Shown here: positions 21,918-32,297 of the stretch, in pieces
Layout of the letters: every line of letters begins with the position of its first letter
Numbering within the stretch: position 1 is the first letter of the stretch
Source: Branchipolynoe longqiensis
Taxonomy: Eukaryota; Annelida; Polychaeta; Phyllodocida; Polynoidae
Length of the DNA stretch: 64,000 nucleotides
Assembly (NCBI GenBank): GCA_030323885.1
Contig: CM059187.1
Location: forward strand, 82,482,027 to 82,546,026
Direction: 5' to 3'
Translations under genes and position numbers: made by a program
The notes under the pieces: generated by a model
The model's database searches: none
The model's input: the letters and a program-made list of their open reading frames with translations, nothing else
What the model was told of the DNA's origin: nothing

Positions 21918-22040
21918 TCACCGGAGACACCGTGACCGAATCTGTAGAGCGCAGGCTTCCAGTGCGGAAGTTGGGGAGTTCAATTCCCGGTCATGTCAAA
22001 CCAATGACTTAACAATTGATTCTTGTGCCTTCCTAGCCAT
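21918..22040 (+). mobile_element. Family-A SINE, tRNA-like head only
   Basis: A-box-like GTGACCGAATCTGTAGAG and B-box-like GTTCAATTCCCGG are followed by 'gtcaaaccaatgactta' and 'cttcctagcc'. The body and 3' tail are absent. Confidence 0.7.
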
Positions 22041-22140
22041 GTAGGGTAGAATGACGTGGGTGAAAAGTGATATCACTACATTAAACTAATTTAAGGTATA
22101 GCAGGTTTTAGTTGATCATCCACCTAATAGTACAGATAAA

Positions 22141-22290
22141 TATGTTATGGTACAGATCCTGGTACGTTATGGTATGGATCCCGGTACATCCACCTACATT
22201 CAACTACGTTCAACTACGTTACCCTCCACTATGTTCAACTTCATTCAACTTCGTTCAACTTCATCCACTAACGGGTATGTGACCACGGCA
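22141..22290 (-). mobile_element. End of an AAGGCCC/ACGTAGTTGA-type element
   Basis: The reverse complement reproduces the left end of 15031-15110: the CACATAC..GTTAGTGGAT terminus, then 'gaagttgaacgaagttgaa', 'gtggagggtaacgtagttgaacg' and 'gatccatacc'. The partner end is not evident. Confidence 0.6.
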
Positions 22291-22314
22291 GAACGGCCAA
22301 GGTTTTGTGTGGGT

Positions 22315-22415
22315 CAAAGTACGCTAGAGTATGCTAGAGTATGCCAGAGTACAGTAAGAAGTAGACTAGAGTATGGTAGAGTACGCTAGAGTATGCTAGA
22401 GTACACTAGAGTACA
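22315..22415 (+). repeat. 10-11 bp repeat (tagagtatgc)
   Basis: About nine imperfect copies of CTAGAGTATG/CTAGAGTACG in tandem. Confidence 0.85.
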
Positions 22416-22539
22416 TTATCATCACAGAGGCTATGTCTGCCTCAAACGTACCTCTCTTTTGAACATGTCCAAAGCTTAAATCGGAACTCATGGCCCACAC
22501 ACATTCTGATCACATTATCATCACGGAGAAGTATGGATG

Positions 22540-22742
22540 CCGGTAAATTCAACTACGTTCAACTACGTTCAACTACGTTCAACTACGTTCAACTATGTTC
22601 AGATAGGTTAGCCTCCACTACGTTCAACTACGTTCAACTACGTTCAACTACGTTCAACTACGTTCAACTACGTCCAACTACGTTCAGATAGGTTAGCCTC
22701 CACTACGTTCAACTACGTTCAGTAATGTGATTGTGACTGGGC
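22540..22742 (-). mobile_element. 10-bp (ttcaactacg)n array with element terminus
   Basis: Perfect decamers TTCAACTACG run in two blocks (about 22548-22600 and 22620-22690), separated by 'agataggttagcctcca'. The right terminus TGTGATTGTGACTGGGCCTTAA at about 22723-22744 is the reverse complement of the AAGGCCCAGTCACA end type. The SINE at 22743 abuts it. A palindrome-like core 'cttttgaacatgtccaaag' lies nearby at 22457-22475. Confidence 0.75.
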
Positions 22743-22935
22743 CTTAAAGCTGCCATGAGTGTGCATTGTCACGCATCAGTACCCATCCTGATATGACCTT
22801 AGATGTTGCTAGGAGGTAAAATAACAACAAACCAACAAACCGCCATGAGTGCGCACTGTCACAAGTCGATACCCATCCTGATGTGACCTTAGATATTGCC
22901 AGGATGTAAAACTCCAAATACCAACCAAGCAACCA
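22743..22935 (+). mobile_element. Two tandem family-A SINE 3' ends
   Basis: 'gccatgagtg.gca.tgtcac', 'tacccatcctgat.tgaccttagat' and the CAAC-type tail occur twice head-to-tail (22747-22840 and 22842-22935). Confidence 0.8.
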
Positions 22936-23048
22936 TGTATGTCATTATGTTTGTTTCGTTTCGTGAAATGCTGTATCCATTGGCAGATATTTGTGTAAGT
23001 AAAGCAATGTCATCACTTTGTGGCTGATCCGTCACTCTGTATTTGCAG

Positions 23049-23111
23049 ATGGCATCCCGTGCAGTGACTCCCTACATACGATACGCTCGCTCGCCTCATC
23101 CACATCTTCAG
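23049..23111 (+). other. Weak exon-like segment
   Basis: A 63-nt stretch is bounded by TTTGCAG before 23049 and GTTAGTA after 23111, matching acceptor and donor consensus. It is open in two frames (one starting with ATG). No neighbour exon or known protein supports it; chance is likely. Confidence 0.15.
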
Positions 23112-23189
23112 GTTAGTATATAGGCTCAGCCCATGTTCCTTTCTTTCCATGGATCATGCGCAGTGACATGCTACATAGGATGGTATACA

Positions 23190-23925
23190 ATTGACGCTAT
23201 TCATGCGGCGGTTATATTGAAACCAGACTGAGGCCACATAGGCATCTTGGAGGTGCCACTGTATGAAAGGTGATGCAAATACTTTTTTGTCGACCAATAC
23301 CTCTCGAAATCACTCAAATTTGGGGGTATTCATTTTTTTAAACTACCGTATTCATCTTCGCATACCTGTTTTCTATCTAGTGGCCAATTTTCACGAAGAT
23401 TTGGAGAACCTTGCATGGTGATTTTCCAATTCTTTAACTACAATGTGACTCTCAACTTCAAGTCTGCATAGTTATGGTGATATCATGGACCATGCAGCAC
23501 TGTCAGCGTAGTTATCTGTGTAACACAGTTAAACAAGTAGCCTTAGTAATTACACATTAATAAAAGTTTAAAAGGGTTAAAATATATTTTTTAAATATAT
23601 ATATATTAAGAAAGCTATGCAATTTGGAATTTAAGAAAAAATTGGCAACCAGGGTGAGCAACTTTGTTGATTTCGCCTACTGAAATCATCACTCAATCTT
23701 CATGAAAATTGACCAATGGATAGAAAAAAGGTATGCAAAAATGAATATGATAGTCTAAAAGTGAATATCTTCAAATTTTACTCCTTTAATTTCTGTAGTA
23801 GTTCATTCACATCGGCACACAGCAGTGACTTATGTCTATTTCCAATACCCGACGCATACTCAGCCTCGTTCTGATGCCGAATTACGTCACGCGTGAATAG
23901 TGTGAATGAACTGCAAACCACAACA
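23190..23925. mobile_element. Large degenerate foldback element
   Basis: 23312-23402 and 23692-23785 are ~90-bp inverted repeats at roughly 80% by eye. They share 'caaattt', 'gtattcat', 'cataccttttttctat' and 'caattttcatgaagatt' in complementary order. Weaker complementarity continues outward (for example 'actattcatgcg' at 23198 against 'cgcgtgaatagt' at 23890). The centre is AT-rich. Non-coding. Confidence 0.6.
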
Positions 23926-23939
23926 TTAATTCTTGTAAC

Positions 23940-24800
23940 TTCCGGCAGAGGGCAGGTTGGAAGTTGAAATTAATTCTCTATGAGACCTTTACTAAATGAG
24001 TTCTTGCCATTGCCATCCGAGGACAGATTGGTAGTGGTAATAATATATAAGATCTTTTCTACATAGGTTATTGCTACTGCCATCAGAGGGCATATTGGTA
24101 ATGGAAATACTCTATTAGCCCTTTCAGGCATGAATTCTTATCACTGCCATCAGAGGGCTTTGTTGGTGGTGAATCCTATATGAGGCCTTTTCTACAGAGC
24201 ATGCTGCACACTGAGCTGAGACCTGTGACATGAGTTAGTACCACTGCTCTCAGAGGGCAGATTGGTAGTAGAAATCCTCTACAAGACCTTTTTATTGGAG
24301 CATGCTTCAAATTGAGTTGAAGCCTGAAACATTGTTATTGACACTTTCATCAGAAGGCTCCTTGTTGGTGAAAATGCTCTAGAAGACCTTTCTACATAGC
24401 ATCATCAGCTACATCAGCTACTACCTGCATCAGTAATTCTTGTCACTGTCATCAGAGGGCAGATTGGTGGTGGAAATCCTCTACAAGACCTTTTTATTGG
24501 ATCATGCTTCAAATTGGGTTGAAGCCTAAAACATGACTTATTGACACTTTCATCAGAAGGCACGTTGTTGGTGGACATGCTCTAGAAGACCTTTCTACAT
24601 AGCATGATCAGCTACATCAGCTACTACCTGCACCATTACTTCTTGTCATTGTAATCAGAGGGCAGGTTGGTGGTGGAAATCCTCTATAGGGCCTTTTCCC
24701 ACGGAGGATGCTGCATAGTGAACTGATATATAAAACATTATATATTGACACTGCCATCAGAGAGCAGGTCGGTGTTGGAAATCCTCTCCAAGACCTTTCC
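23940..24800 (+). repeat. ~100-bp satellite with ~67-bp variants
   Basis: The core 'cactgccatcagagggcagattggtggtgg' (degenerate) starts near 23943, 24012, 24079, 24146, 24247, 24346, 24448, 24548, 24651 and 24754. Early spacing is 67-69 bp and later spacing is 99-103 bp. The longer units add 'catgcttcaaattgagttgaagcc'-like sequence. Longer units alternate in their 'catcagctacatcagctac' content, hinting at a ~200-bp higher-order unit. Confidence 0.85.
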
Positions 24801-25574
24801 TACATAGCATGCTTGGCCTTAGACGTAGCTATGACATAACACCCAAATACAATCAGATCTACATGAATTCCTCTATTGTACTGGCCGTGTTGTGAGCTGG
24901 CCGTGTTGAGCTGGTGAGTGTGTGTGTGTGAAGGCGGCGGAGGGAGACTTGGAGAGGGAGCGGGTGGGGTCTCACCGCTCCCTGTCCTCTAAACTCCCGC
25001 ATTGTCTCTACACTGAAGGAATGGAAATCAAAGTCTTTCACTCTCCTGCAGACCGCTGGAGGCGAAGGTTTTGCCAATAGCGTCTGGAAATCAGTCAGCG
25101 AGCAAAAACGCCTGGAGGTGTGGCTGGGGTTCAGTAGAAATTTTCTTTTTTTTAAATTAAATAAAGCTAAATCAAAGTCTGAGCCTATGCTATGTGTATG
25201 TGGAATAGAATATGGAATCTGCTTGTCTTTTCTGTGATCTTCTGTTTATTCTGCTCATATCAGTTAAGACCTTGCACTTGTTTTTACCCCTGTGTAGTAG
25301 AGGTCATAATCCATATGGGTTGATTTTCTTTATCGATAATTTCTGTAAACTTGTTTGTGGTGTAAAATCGGGGCGTTCCCATGTTGGGGGGATTTCGTTT
25401 ATATCGTTGTACATAGTTCATATTTGTAATCCCTTGTCCCATGCTATTAGTGTTTTAATCTAGAAATACTATGTTAGTCATTTTGGTTTTTGTCACACCT
25501 TTGAAGGCTACATTTATGCATAATATGGACAGGTTTCAGGTACTCCGTTTTCTTTGTGTTGTTTTCTTTTGAAA
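24801..25574. other. No recognisable feature
   Basis: Contains a short GT tract (24916-24930). No coding signal is convincing. Confidence 0.4.
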
Positions 25575-25700
25575 TATGTAAAGTCTAAACATGTCAACTT
25601 AGTTTCCGCAAGCATTGCCAACAACTCTGACAACATAGACTTCTGAAGAAACTGGTTCTATAAAATTGGTTCAGTATTTATGTGGCAAGAAATGTTTAAT
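25575..25700 (+). repeat. Dispersed repeat R3, copy 4
   Basis: Carries 'aaacatgtcaactta', 'gcaagcattgcc', 'ctctgacaacatagacttctgaagaaactggttcta' in pieces, and 'attggttcagtattt'. Confidence 0.55.
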
Positions 25701-25839
25701 AACTGCATCAGTATCTAACTTACATATGCACACTCAAATCTAGATAATTGTTTTGGTTTTGGTTAAAGTTGATGCTTCATCGGGCTAAGCAGCTTTAATC
25801 AATGAATGTGACGACAGCAGAATGTTCAGCGAATGTTTT

Positions 25840-26110
25840 GTGCGGCGGGGTCCTGATGGCCCCGGGGGGCTGGTCCATGCCTCTGTGGTCGGCGCCTGGT
25901 GGGAGGGCGGCGGTGGGGGGTGTTTGCCGGGGACCCCGCAATGGCGAGCTGCTCGGGGCGCTATCAGTGGCCTCTGCACCTGAATGGTTGGGTCTAGGCG
26001 AGCAGGTAACGGCGGTAGTGCTGGCCTTATTGAATGGACTGGCACCCGAGGGGGTAAGGGGAGGGTGGGGAATGGTCAGCGCTGCCTCCACCACGCCTTC
26101 CACCTTACCC
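25840..26110. other. GC- and CpG-rich island-like block
   Basis: About 270 bp are strikingly GC-rich compared with AT-rich flanks, and open on both strands (plus 25802-26125, minus 25795-26151). Neither translation shows a motif I recognise. Possible readings are an exon of an unknown gene, a CpG island, or an insertion. Confidence 0.3.
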
Positions 26111-26374
26111 CTGAATACAAAGTAAGAAAATAAAAAGATTAAGAAAAACATTCATCCCCATTTTGATCGCCGAGCCAGTACCTGTAAACGACAGTGTGTG
26201 GGTAGTATAACCGATTTTGTGTAAAATGAATGGGGAGAAAACCTTAACACAGGCGATGTATTCGCAGTCACTATTTGGACCCAAAATTGGTTAGTCTTCT
26301 GGTGGTGAATTTGGTGGTTTGGGCGGTTTAAATTGCATCCAAGGACAATTCGGGTTCTTCATTGCACTGCTCTG

Positions 26375-26945
26375 AAGATGAAGATGAAGAAGAACTAGAA
26401 GAAGGAGAACGAAAAGAACAACAACAACAGCAAGAGAAAAAAGAGTGAGGGGGGAAGAAGAAGCAGATAATGAAGAAAGGAGAGGACAAGAAAAAGAGAG
26501 GACAATGAGAGGAACCTGATAGGAAAAAGACGAGGACAAAGAAGAAGAAGAAGAAGAAGGAGAGGAAGAAGAAGAAGAAGAAAAAGAAGGAAAATAAGGA
26601 AAGGAAGAAGAGACATTGAAGAAACAGCTAAAGAACAAGCAGAACCAACAGAAGAAGAATGGATAAAAGAAGATTGACACGAAAAGAGGGAAAGAGGAGA
26701 AAAAGAAAGCGAAGCGGAAAGAGGAGAAAGAGAAAGACACAGTGGAAAAGCAGGAAGAGGACAGCAAGAAAGAAGGGACAAGGGAAGCAGAAAGGACAAA
26801 GGTCAAAACAGGAAAAACAGAAAGAGGGAAAAAAAGAAAGAGGATTTAACAAAATAGAAGAAAGATAACCAGCAGAAAAATAAGGATGAGAACAAGAAGA
26901 AATGAGAAACCAAAGCAAAAAGGAAGAACGAGCGGAAGTGATAGA
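26375..26945 (+). repeat. Purine-rich (GAA/GAG)n tract
   Basis: Long A/G-only stretches built from GAAGAA, AGGAAG and AAAGAG words. The minus-strand frames (26291-26918) are phenylalanine/serine/leucine strings from composition alone. Confidence 0.9.
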
Positions 26946-27239
26946 GGAAGGTGTGACTTTCCAGACCCTGGTTCATGACTGCGCAGACTCAGGCCGGGCT
27001 TGCTGCTGATCACCAGTGACATTTATGTCTGGTCGGCGTCAGGCTCTGGGGCGTGGCGTTTACGACACCACTCCCCATAAGCAACCAGACTTCTGACCGT
27101 CTGACCCGGACAATACGCACCCTATTACTACTGTGAAAGTGAACCCTCGCTGATTTACAGTTGAACAGTGGAATCCAGAACAGGCGAACTACAGTCGACG
27201 TTCTCTCAATGTCTATCTAGCTATCTATCTATTTGTCTA

Positions 27240-27440
27240 TATATAATGTTTTGTAAAGGCACAACAGACCTTGACATTGATCCTATATCTCAAGCTAAAC
27301 ACATCCGTCAGCAGAGAAAAGATTGTCTCTTTCATCTATCAGACTCTCTGACAGCAGCTACACACACATGTCCAGCGTGCCATTGCAGATTCCAAGAACA
27401 AATTGGACTCATCAGTCATACACGAGTTCAAAAGGAATGA
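27240..27440 (+). pseudogene. LINE C-terminal zinc-finger remnant
   Basis: The frame ends ...SLTAATHTCPACHCRF..QIGLISHTRVQK then a stop. The CPACxxRFxxxIGLxSHxR pattern is the C2H2-like finger commonly seen at the C-terminus of invertebrate LINE reverse transcriptases. Only about 60 residues remain. The sequence passes into a GA tract (27478-27490). It differs from both other LINE families here. Confidence 0.55.
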
Positions 27441-28185
27441 TGAGTTTCTGGCATTGTCACCACCGATGAACAACCAAGAGAGAGAGAGATGCTGCATCAT
27501 TTATTATGCTTGAGAGTTTAGTGCTAAACATTACTAGGATCCACCAAATAGGGTATGTCATGGCGCACCATTGTACGTTCTTTCATTACCCGAAAAAGGT
27601 ATATGTGATGTATAAGGATTATGCAAGTATAAAGATGCGGAAGGGAATGTTGCCTATATTATCACCCATATGTTGTTCATAGTTGGGACAGGTGGTGCCA
27701 CCACCCCAACACTATCAGTCGTGCGAAGTACTGTCACTTGCGCGTTATGAGGGTAAAAGCTTGTGGGTTAATTAGTATATTATTTTCTTAAATAAATGGC
27801 AGAAATCATCGTTCTGAATTCCATTTGTAATTTCACTTCCTTCCGTATAAAGAAAGAACAAGCAATTGATTGGTCGAGAACATGACCTTTGGCTTGCCCT
27901 CTTAACGAACCACTGGTTTATTAGCTAAAAGTCCAAATTTGGGCGTGAGTGAAGGTGGCAACCCATTGTCATGTATGCACATGAGCACCATGGTCGGGGT
28001 GTTTTCCTACTGATCTGCAGAACCAGAGTGTTAGTTGGTGGGACATAGTATATTAATAGAACAGTACAAGTGACCGCTAGTAGAAGACTAAGACTGTGAA
28101 TTATATTTGCATAATACCTTATACTCCACAATAACACCAAGGAGGAGAGACGTATGGATATTGTATCATTCTACTATATATATGC
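27441..28185. other. No recognisable feature
   Basis: AT-rich, no repeats or coding signal. Confidence 0.4.
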
Positions 28186-28189
28186 TCTC

Positions 28190-28805
28190 CGCTGATCATC
28201 ATCCTGCTGTCAGTCGCGATTCAACAAAGACTGCTTTCATGACTTGACTGCGACAAAGACTGCTTTCATTACTTGACTGCCGCTGTTCATTTAGTTCTTT
28301 GCTGTGAGAGTGATGTCCATGACTCAGTCTTAATGTCTCTCAGCTTCAGGTTTTTCTTGATGGTCTTCTTAGCTGATTTTCCACTGTCGGCGGAAGATGA
28401 GATCGAGCAGCACGGTTCTTCGTAACCCGGGTGATGACCGAGCCGGTATGATGTTTTGTGCAGTTGTACATTTCATGAAAGCTGCCTGCAAAAGTGTTGA
28501 AGTGCTGCTGGCTTTTGCAAGTTACCAGCAGCACTCTCTCGGGGAGCAAATAGAGGTCTCACACAGGCAAGAACATGTCCAGACAGGCGCAAAACTATTT
28601 GTCCCTGCTGTGGCTGGTCGGGAGATGTTGGGAGTTCCATACATGAACCGCCCTTGATGCTGCCACAGTGACATGGTTTTCTGTTCAGGGTTTGCTCCCT
28701 TAGCCTTTGGTTCTGTCAAGAACCTGCACCACAGGGCAGTGGTTTACAACTCTGCAGGGCAGGGGCGTCAAACTCCCTGAGGTATTGCAATACCTGCATA
28801 CCCTA
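28190..28805 (-). repeat. Composite repeat: LINE-B tail plus unknown segment, copy 2
   Basis: 28195-28370 is the reverse complement of the LINE-B 3' end (compare 44380-44530), including the 'cttcaggttt.tcttgatggt' segment. It has an internal ~45-bp tandem duplication ('gacaaagactgctttcat.acttgactgc'). 28467-28805 matches 20716-21010. The intervening 28371-28466 is unique to this copy, with an open frame 28397-28657 that I do not recognise. Confidence 0.75.
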
Positions 28806-29472
28806 TAGGGAACTAGATAAACGATTCACCCCGGATTTACACTTGCAGTAGGGCTGAAAAGCAACCCTATATAAAGCTGGCTAAAAGCTTCAGCATGGTG
28901 GGGAAATTAACTGAGTTGATATATTCTTAATTTAAGAAGCACAATACATGCTTTATGTACGTCTATATATTGACGCGCTACTTTTGAATTGAAAAATATA
29001 ATAAAACACGTAGTTTAATGAACTTTAAAGGTGAAATCGACGGCGTTCTATCGCCGCCATTTTGTCATTTTACATTCTCGCTCAGTTCACCAACTCTGTT
29101 CCGATATGAGTAGCCATTTGATACTGGAGCCAGGGATTCTATTTCCCGTTCCATGCTAAAGCTATTTTCGCGCGTATTTAGACTACGTTGTCGTTCACCC
29201 CTATACTATAGTATAAGTATGTGGTGAATCTTGTATCTAATAGGGAACTGGTCCTGTTGAATATGACATTGAAGAGAAAAGTGCACCAGGTTGTCATATC
29301 CTAATGTGCACCTCAGTGGTAATGGTGGAGTTCTGTGCTCAGCCGCTTTTACTAGATGGATGTGGTGCATTTTTGTAGACATGACCATCAATACACCACT
29401 GCGTGTAAAATACTATTTGAAATAAACAACAAAAGAATCCCGCATACCTGCCATCAGATTGCCCAAGCACAT
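28806..29472. other. No recognisable feature
   Basis: Apparently single-copy sequence. Confidence 0.4.
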
Positions 29473-29810
29473 GTTTGTTTGTTGTTGGTTTACGTCCTAG
29501 CAACATCTAAGGTCATATCAGGACGGCGACCGACTTGTGACAGTGCACACTCATGGCGACTTTATAGTGCTGCCCCACTGCGAGACCAGGCCACCAGCAC
29601 CATGACCTGATATCACACTCAGTCACATTATCCTGACACTGAGCCAACCAGTCCTTTCCCTATCCTAATAATGCGAGCACCTGGCTAGGAAGCGACAGGT
29701 ATCAATTTTTACGTCATTGTCTTGACTCGACCAGGGTTCGAACCCACGATCCCATGGTCTACCAACACGGGAGACGGACGCTCTAACTCATTTGGCCATC
29801 CCGTCTGGTT
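29473..29810 (-). mobile_element. Family-A SINE, full length
   Basis: On the minus strand it starts at the tRNA-like head (GACGGGATGGCC-type, complement at 29790-29805) with B box GGGTTCGAACCC at about 29735. It then has the body ('gtcattg', 'cctagcc', 'cagtgtcaggataatgtgactgag') and ends in the 'gtcctagcaacatctaaggtcatatcagg' region and a CAAA-rich tail. The long variable-arm spacing suggests descent from a leucine- or serine-type tRNA. Confidence 0.9.
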
Positions 29811-30020
29811 CTGCAGGCAGTGCGTGTATATCCAATCGACCACTGACAACAAAGTGGACATGTTAGCCACATACATGCGGTCACACTTGCAATCCGGACC
29901 GCACTCTGTCCACACCTCTCTCTATCTCCTCTCCGATGGCCTTGCTCCTCCTTGATATGTCTGAAAAGAGTTCCAGGAGGGGGAGCCCACCGGCATTTCA
30001 CTTTCTACTCTTACTCTTCC

Positions 30021-30363
30021 GACCAGACGGGATGGCCGAATGGGTTAGAGCGTCCGTCTCCCGTGCTGGTAGATCGTGGGGTCGTGGGTTCGAGTCCCGG
30101 TCGAGTCAAACCAATGACTTTAAAATTGATACTTGTTGCTTCCTAGCCAGGCGCTCGGCATTAATAGGATAGGGCAAGGACTGGTGTGCTCAGTGTCAGG
30201 ATAATGTGACTGAGTGGGATACCAGGTCATGGTGCCGGCGGCCTGGTTTCCCAGTGGGACAGCACTATAAAAAGTTGCCATGAGTGCGCACTGTCACAAG
30301 TCGGTACCCGTCCTGATATGACCTTAGATGTTGCTAGGACGTAAAACAACAACAAACAAACAA
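30021..30363 (+). mobile_element. Family-A SINE, full length (best copy)
   Basis: Head: GACCAGACGGGATGGCCGAA with A-box-like TGGCCGAATGGG and B-box GGTTCGAGTCC at about 30088-30098. The body runs 'gtcaaaccaatgac', 'cttcctagccaggcgc', 'ggataatgtgactgagtggg', 'cccagtgggacagcactata', 'cactgtcacaagtcgg', 'gatatgaccttagatgttgc' and a CAAACAAAC tail. It is the mirror copy of 29473-29810 about 200 bp away. The head is not a functional tRNA gene, because no acceptor stem closes it. Confidence 0.92.
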
Positions 30364-30937
30364 ACTTACTCACTGGTTGGTCACCATAGAGCAAATAGAC
30401 ATCGTCCTTTGACTCAACTCTCCTCATTTCTCTTTCCTATACTCTACCCTTTTTTTCTCCAAGGCATACTCCTCCCCCTGAATGGGGGAGTTGTGTGCTT
30501 TGGTGGGTCCTGTACCTTTACTTTTTCTCTCGCTTTGTTCTCGTTGATGGAACCACCGCTGCGCCCATCTTTACCCGCCCTTCCTCGAAACCCTTGCTGC
30601 TGTCGACTGGATACAAGTGCCCAACTTCCGCTCATCTACCGCCAGACCTAAGAGATTCGGGGCCGCCTCAATGCTTCACCGATACAACGTTGTAAAGATG
30701 TCCCCAGCTTCTACAACACTCCCTACTGAAGGTTAATCTTCAACCAAAGATTGGGCCGATTTATCGGAGCCTCTCTATAAATGTTGCAATAACCGTCATA
30801 AGGTTACAAGCCACCCCCAAAGTAAGTACATGCAGTCTCCACAGCATTGACGCCCCTGAGATCATTTCACTGCATTTCACTATCTAGAAAAGGAAATCAA
30901 GGTCATTTAACAGCGCTGGGTGTGTATGCACAGCTGG
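30364..30937. other. No recognisable feature
   Basis: Several short frames without motifs. Confidence 0.4.
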
Positions 30938-31195
30938 TTGGTTGGTTGGTTGTTAGAATGGTGCGTTCTGGCAACCTCAAGGGTCATATCAGGACGGGTA
31001 CCGACATGTGACACTGAAAGGGCGCACTCATGGTGAATCTATAGTGCTGCCCCACTGGGAAATCAGCACATCAGCACATTGACCCGGTATCCCAGTCAGT
31101 CACATTATCCTGACACCCAGCTGATCACCCAGCTGATCAGTTCTATTCTCTCATTGCTGAGCCCCAGGCTAGGAAGTGACAAGGATTGATTGTGA
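30938..31195 (-). mobile_element. Family-A SINE, 5'-truncated
   Basis: Begins with a GTTG-repeat tail, then 'gggtcatatcaggacgggtaccgac', 'tatagtgctgccccactggga', 'cagtcacattatcctgacac' and 'aggctaggaagtgacaag'. It carries a small internal duplication ('acccagctgatc' twice) and lacks the tRNA head. Confidence 0.8.
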
Positions 31196-31306
31196 CAGTC
31201 TCATAGGTGTCAACCCCCAAGAATGAAAACAGTAATCTAAGATTGTGAGAACCGGTGTTTTTACAGCCAAAACGTAGTCAGGTATGCACTGAGCATGGGC
31301 CTCGCG

Positions 31307-31490
31307 TGTGGATGGCCGAGAGTTTGGTTCCTGGTCAAGTCAAACCAATGACTGAAAAATTTATACTTGTCGCTTCCTAGCCTGGCGCTTGGCATTAATA
31401 GGATAGGACAAAGACTGGTTGGCTCGGTGTGAGGATAATGTGGCTGATTGGGATATCGGGTCATGGTACTGGTGTCCTGATTTCCCTGTG
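31307..31490 (+). mobile_element. Family-A SINE, 3'-truncated
   Basis: Damaged head ('gatggccgagagtttggttcc', with an internal deletion), then 'gtcaagtcaaaccaatgac', 'cttcctagcctggcgcttggc', 'ggataatgtggctgattggg'. It ends before the 3' tail. A ~40-bp sequence ('acagccaaaacgtagt..aggtatgca') flanks at 31261 and recurs at 31640. Confidence 0.75.
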
Positions 31491-31723
31491 TATATTTGTA
31501 AAAAAAAACCACAGAAATAGTTACATTCATATTATGTCAATGGTAAGAAACATTGAGAGTTCAAATACGCTGAAAACTGTATGGATTGCTCACCTACAGC
31601 CGTAGTTGTAATTTTCCATGTAAAACCGTCCATATTCTTTACAGCCAAAACGTAGTACTTGACAGGTATGCAGTCAGGCAGAACACAATACCTGACAACA
31701 CAACATCCTGGTAGAGTCCTTAA

Positions 31724-32297
31724 AGCCCCAGGCATACCTCAACAGATTGAGGAACCGGACAGAATCCGGACACTGTCCTGGGAAGTACGGTAATGTACGG
31801 TTTATATACAGTACCCATCTGGCATGTCAGTTCTATCTCCGGTGGTGTCCGGCGGTGTCCGGTACAAGTTTTGAACATGTTCACAACTTGTACCGGACAC
31901 CGCCGGACAGACATGTATGGTTGGTGTCCGGTTTACATCCGTTTTGTCCGTTTCATGTCCGTTACTCAACCGTTAGGTGTCCGTTTTGTATCCTGAAGAG
32001 TCCGCTGACGGTGCTGCGGGAATTCGGTCCGTCGGTTTTTGGCGCGTCCGTGAACAGTCGGGTAGGTGTCCGGTAGGTGTCCGGTTGGTGTCCGGTTGGT
32101 GTCCATTTGGTGTCAGGTCCATGCGTTTGACTCCGTTTAACTATTTGTTAATGTCCGTTTAGTGTCCGTTTAGTGTCCGTTTAGCATCGGTTTCGTCCGG
32201 TGGCCATTGAAACAGTTTGACACTGGACACCACCGGACTAGACAATTCTTTGTCAGGTGGTGTCTGGTACTCAGTACGGTAAGGTCTGACTGGGCCT
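31724..32297. mobile_element. CCGG-array inverted-repeat element
   Basis: Ends: AGCCCCAGGCATACCT (left) and AGGTCTGACTGGGCCT (right), imperfect inverted repeats of the AAGGCCCAGTCA type. The interior is made of GTGTCCGG-type units at 11-bp spacing (32065-32105 'gtaggtgtccg' and 'gttggtgtccg'; 32150-32185 'tttagtgtccg'). A near-perfect 64-bp palindrome lies at 31846-31909. CpG density is high. No coding capacity; the four-base flanks (TTAA left, TCAG right) do not match. Confidence 0.7.

Noticed and set aside
26291..26918. Minus-strand Ser/Phe/Leu frames as membrane proteins
   Set aside because: Reverse of a purine tract; no start context, and overlapping frames look the same.
30029..30110. 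Functional tRNA gene with clear A and B boxes
   Set aside because: No closing acceptor stem, and the sequence continues into a SINE body repeated many times here.
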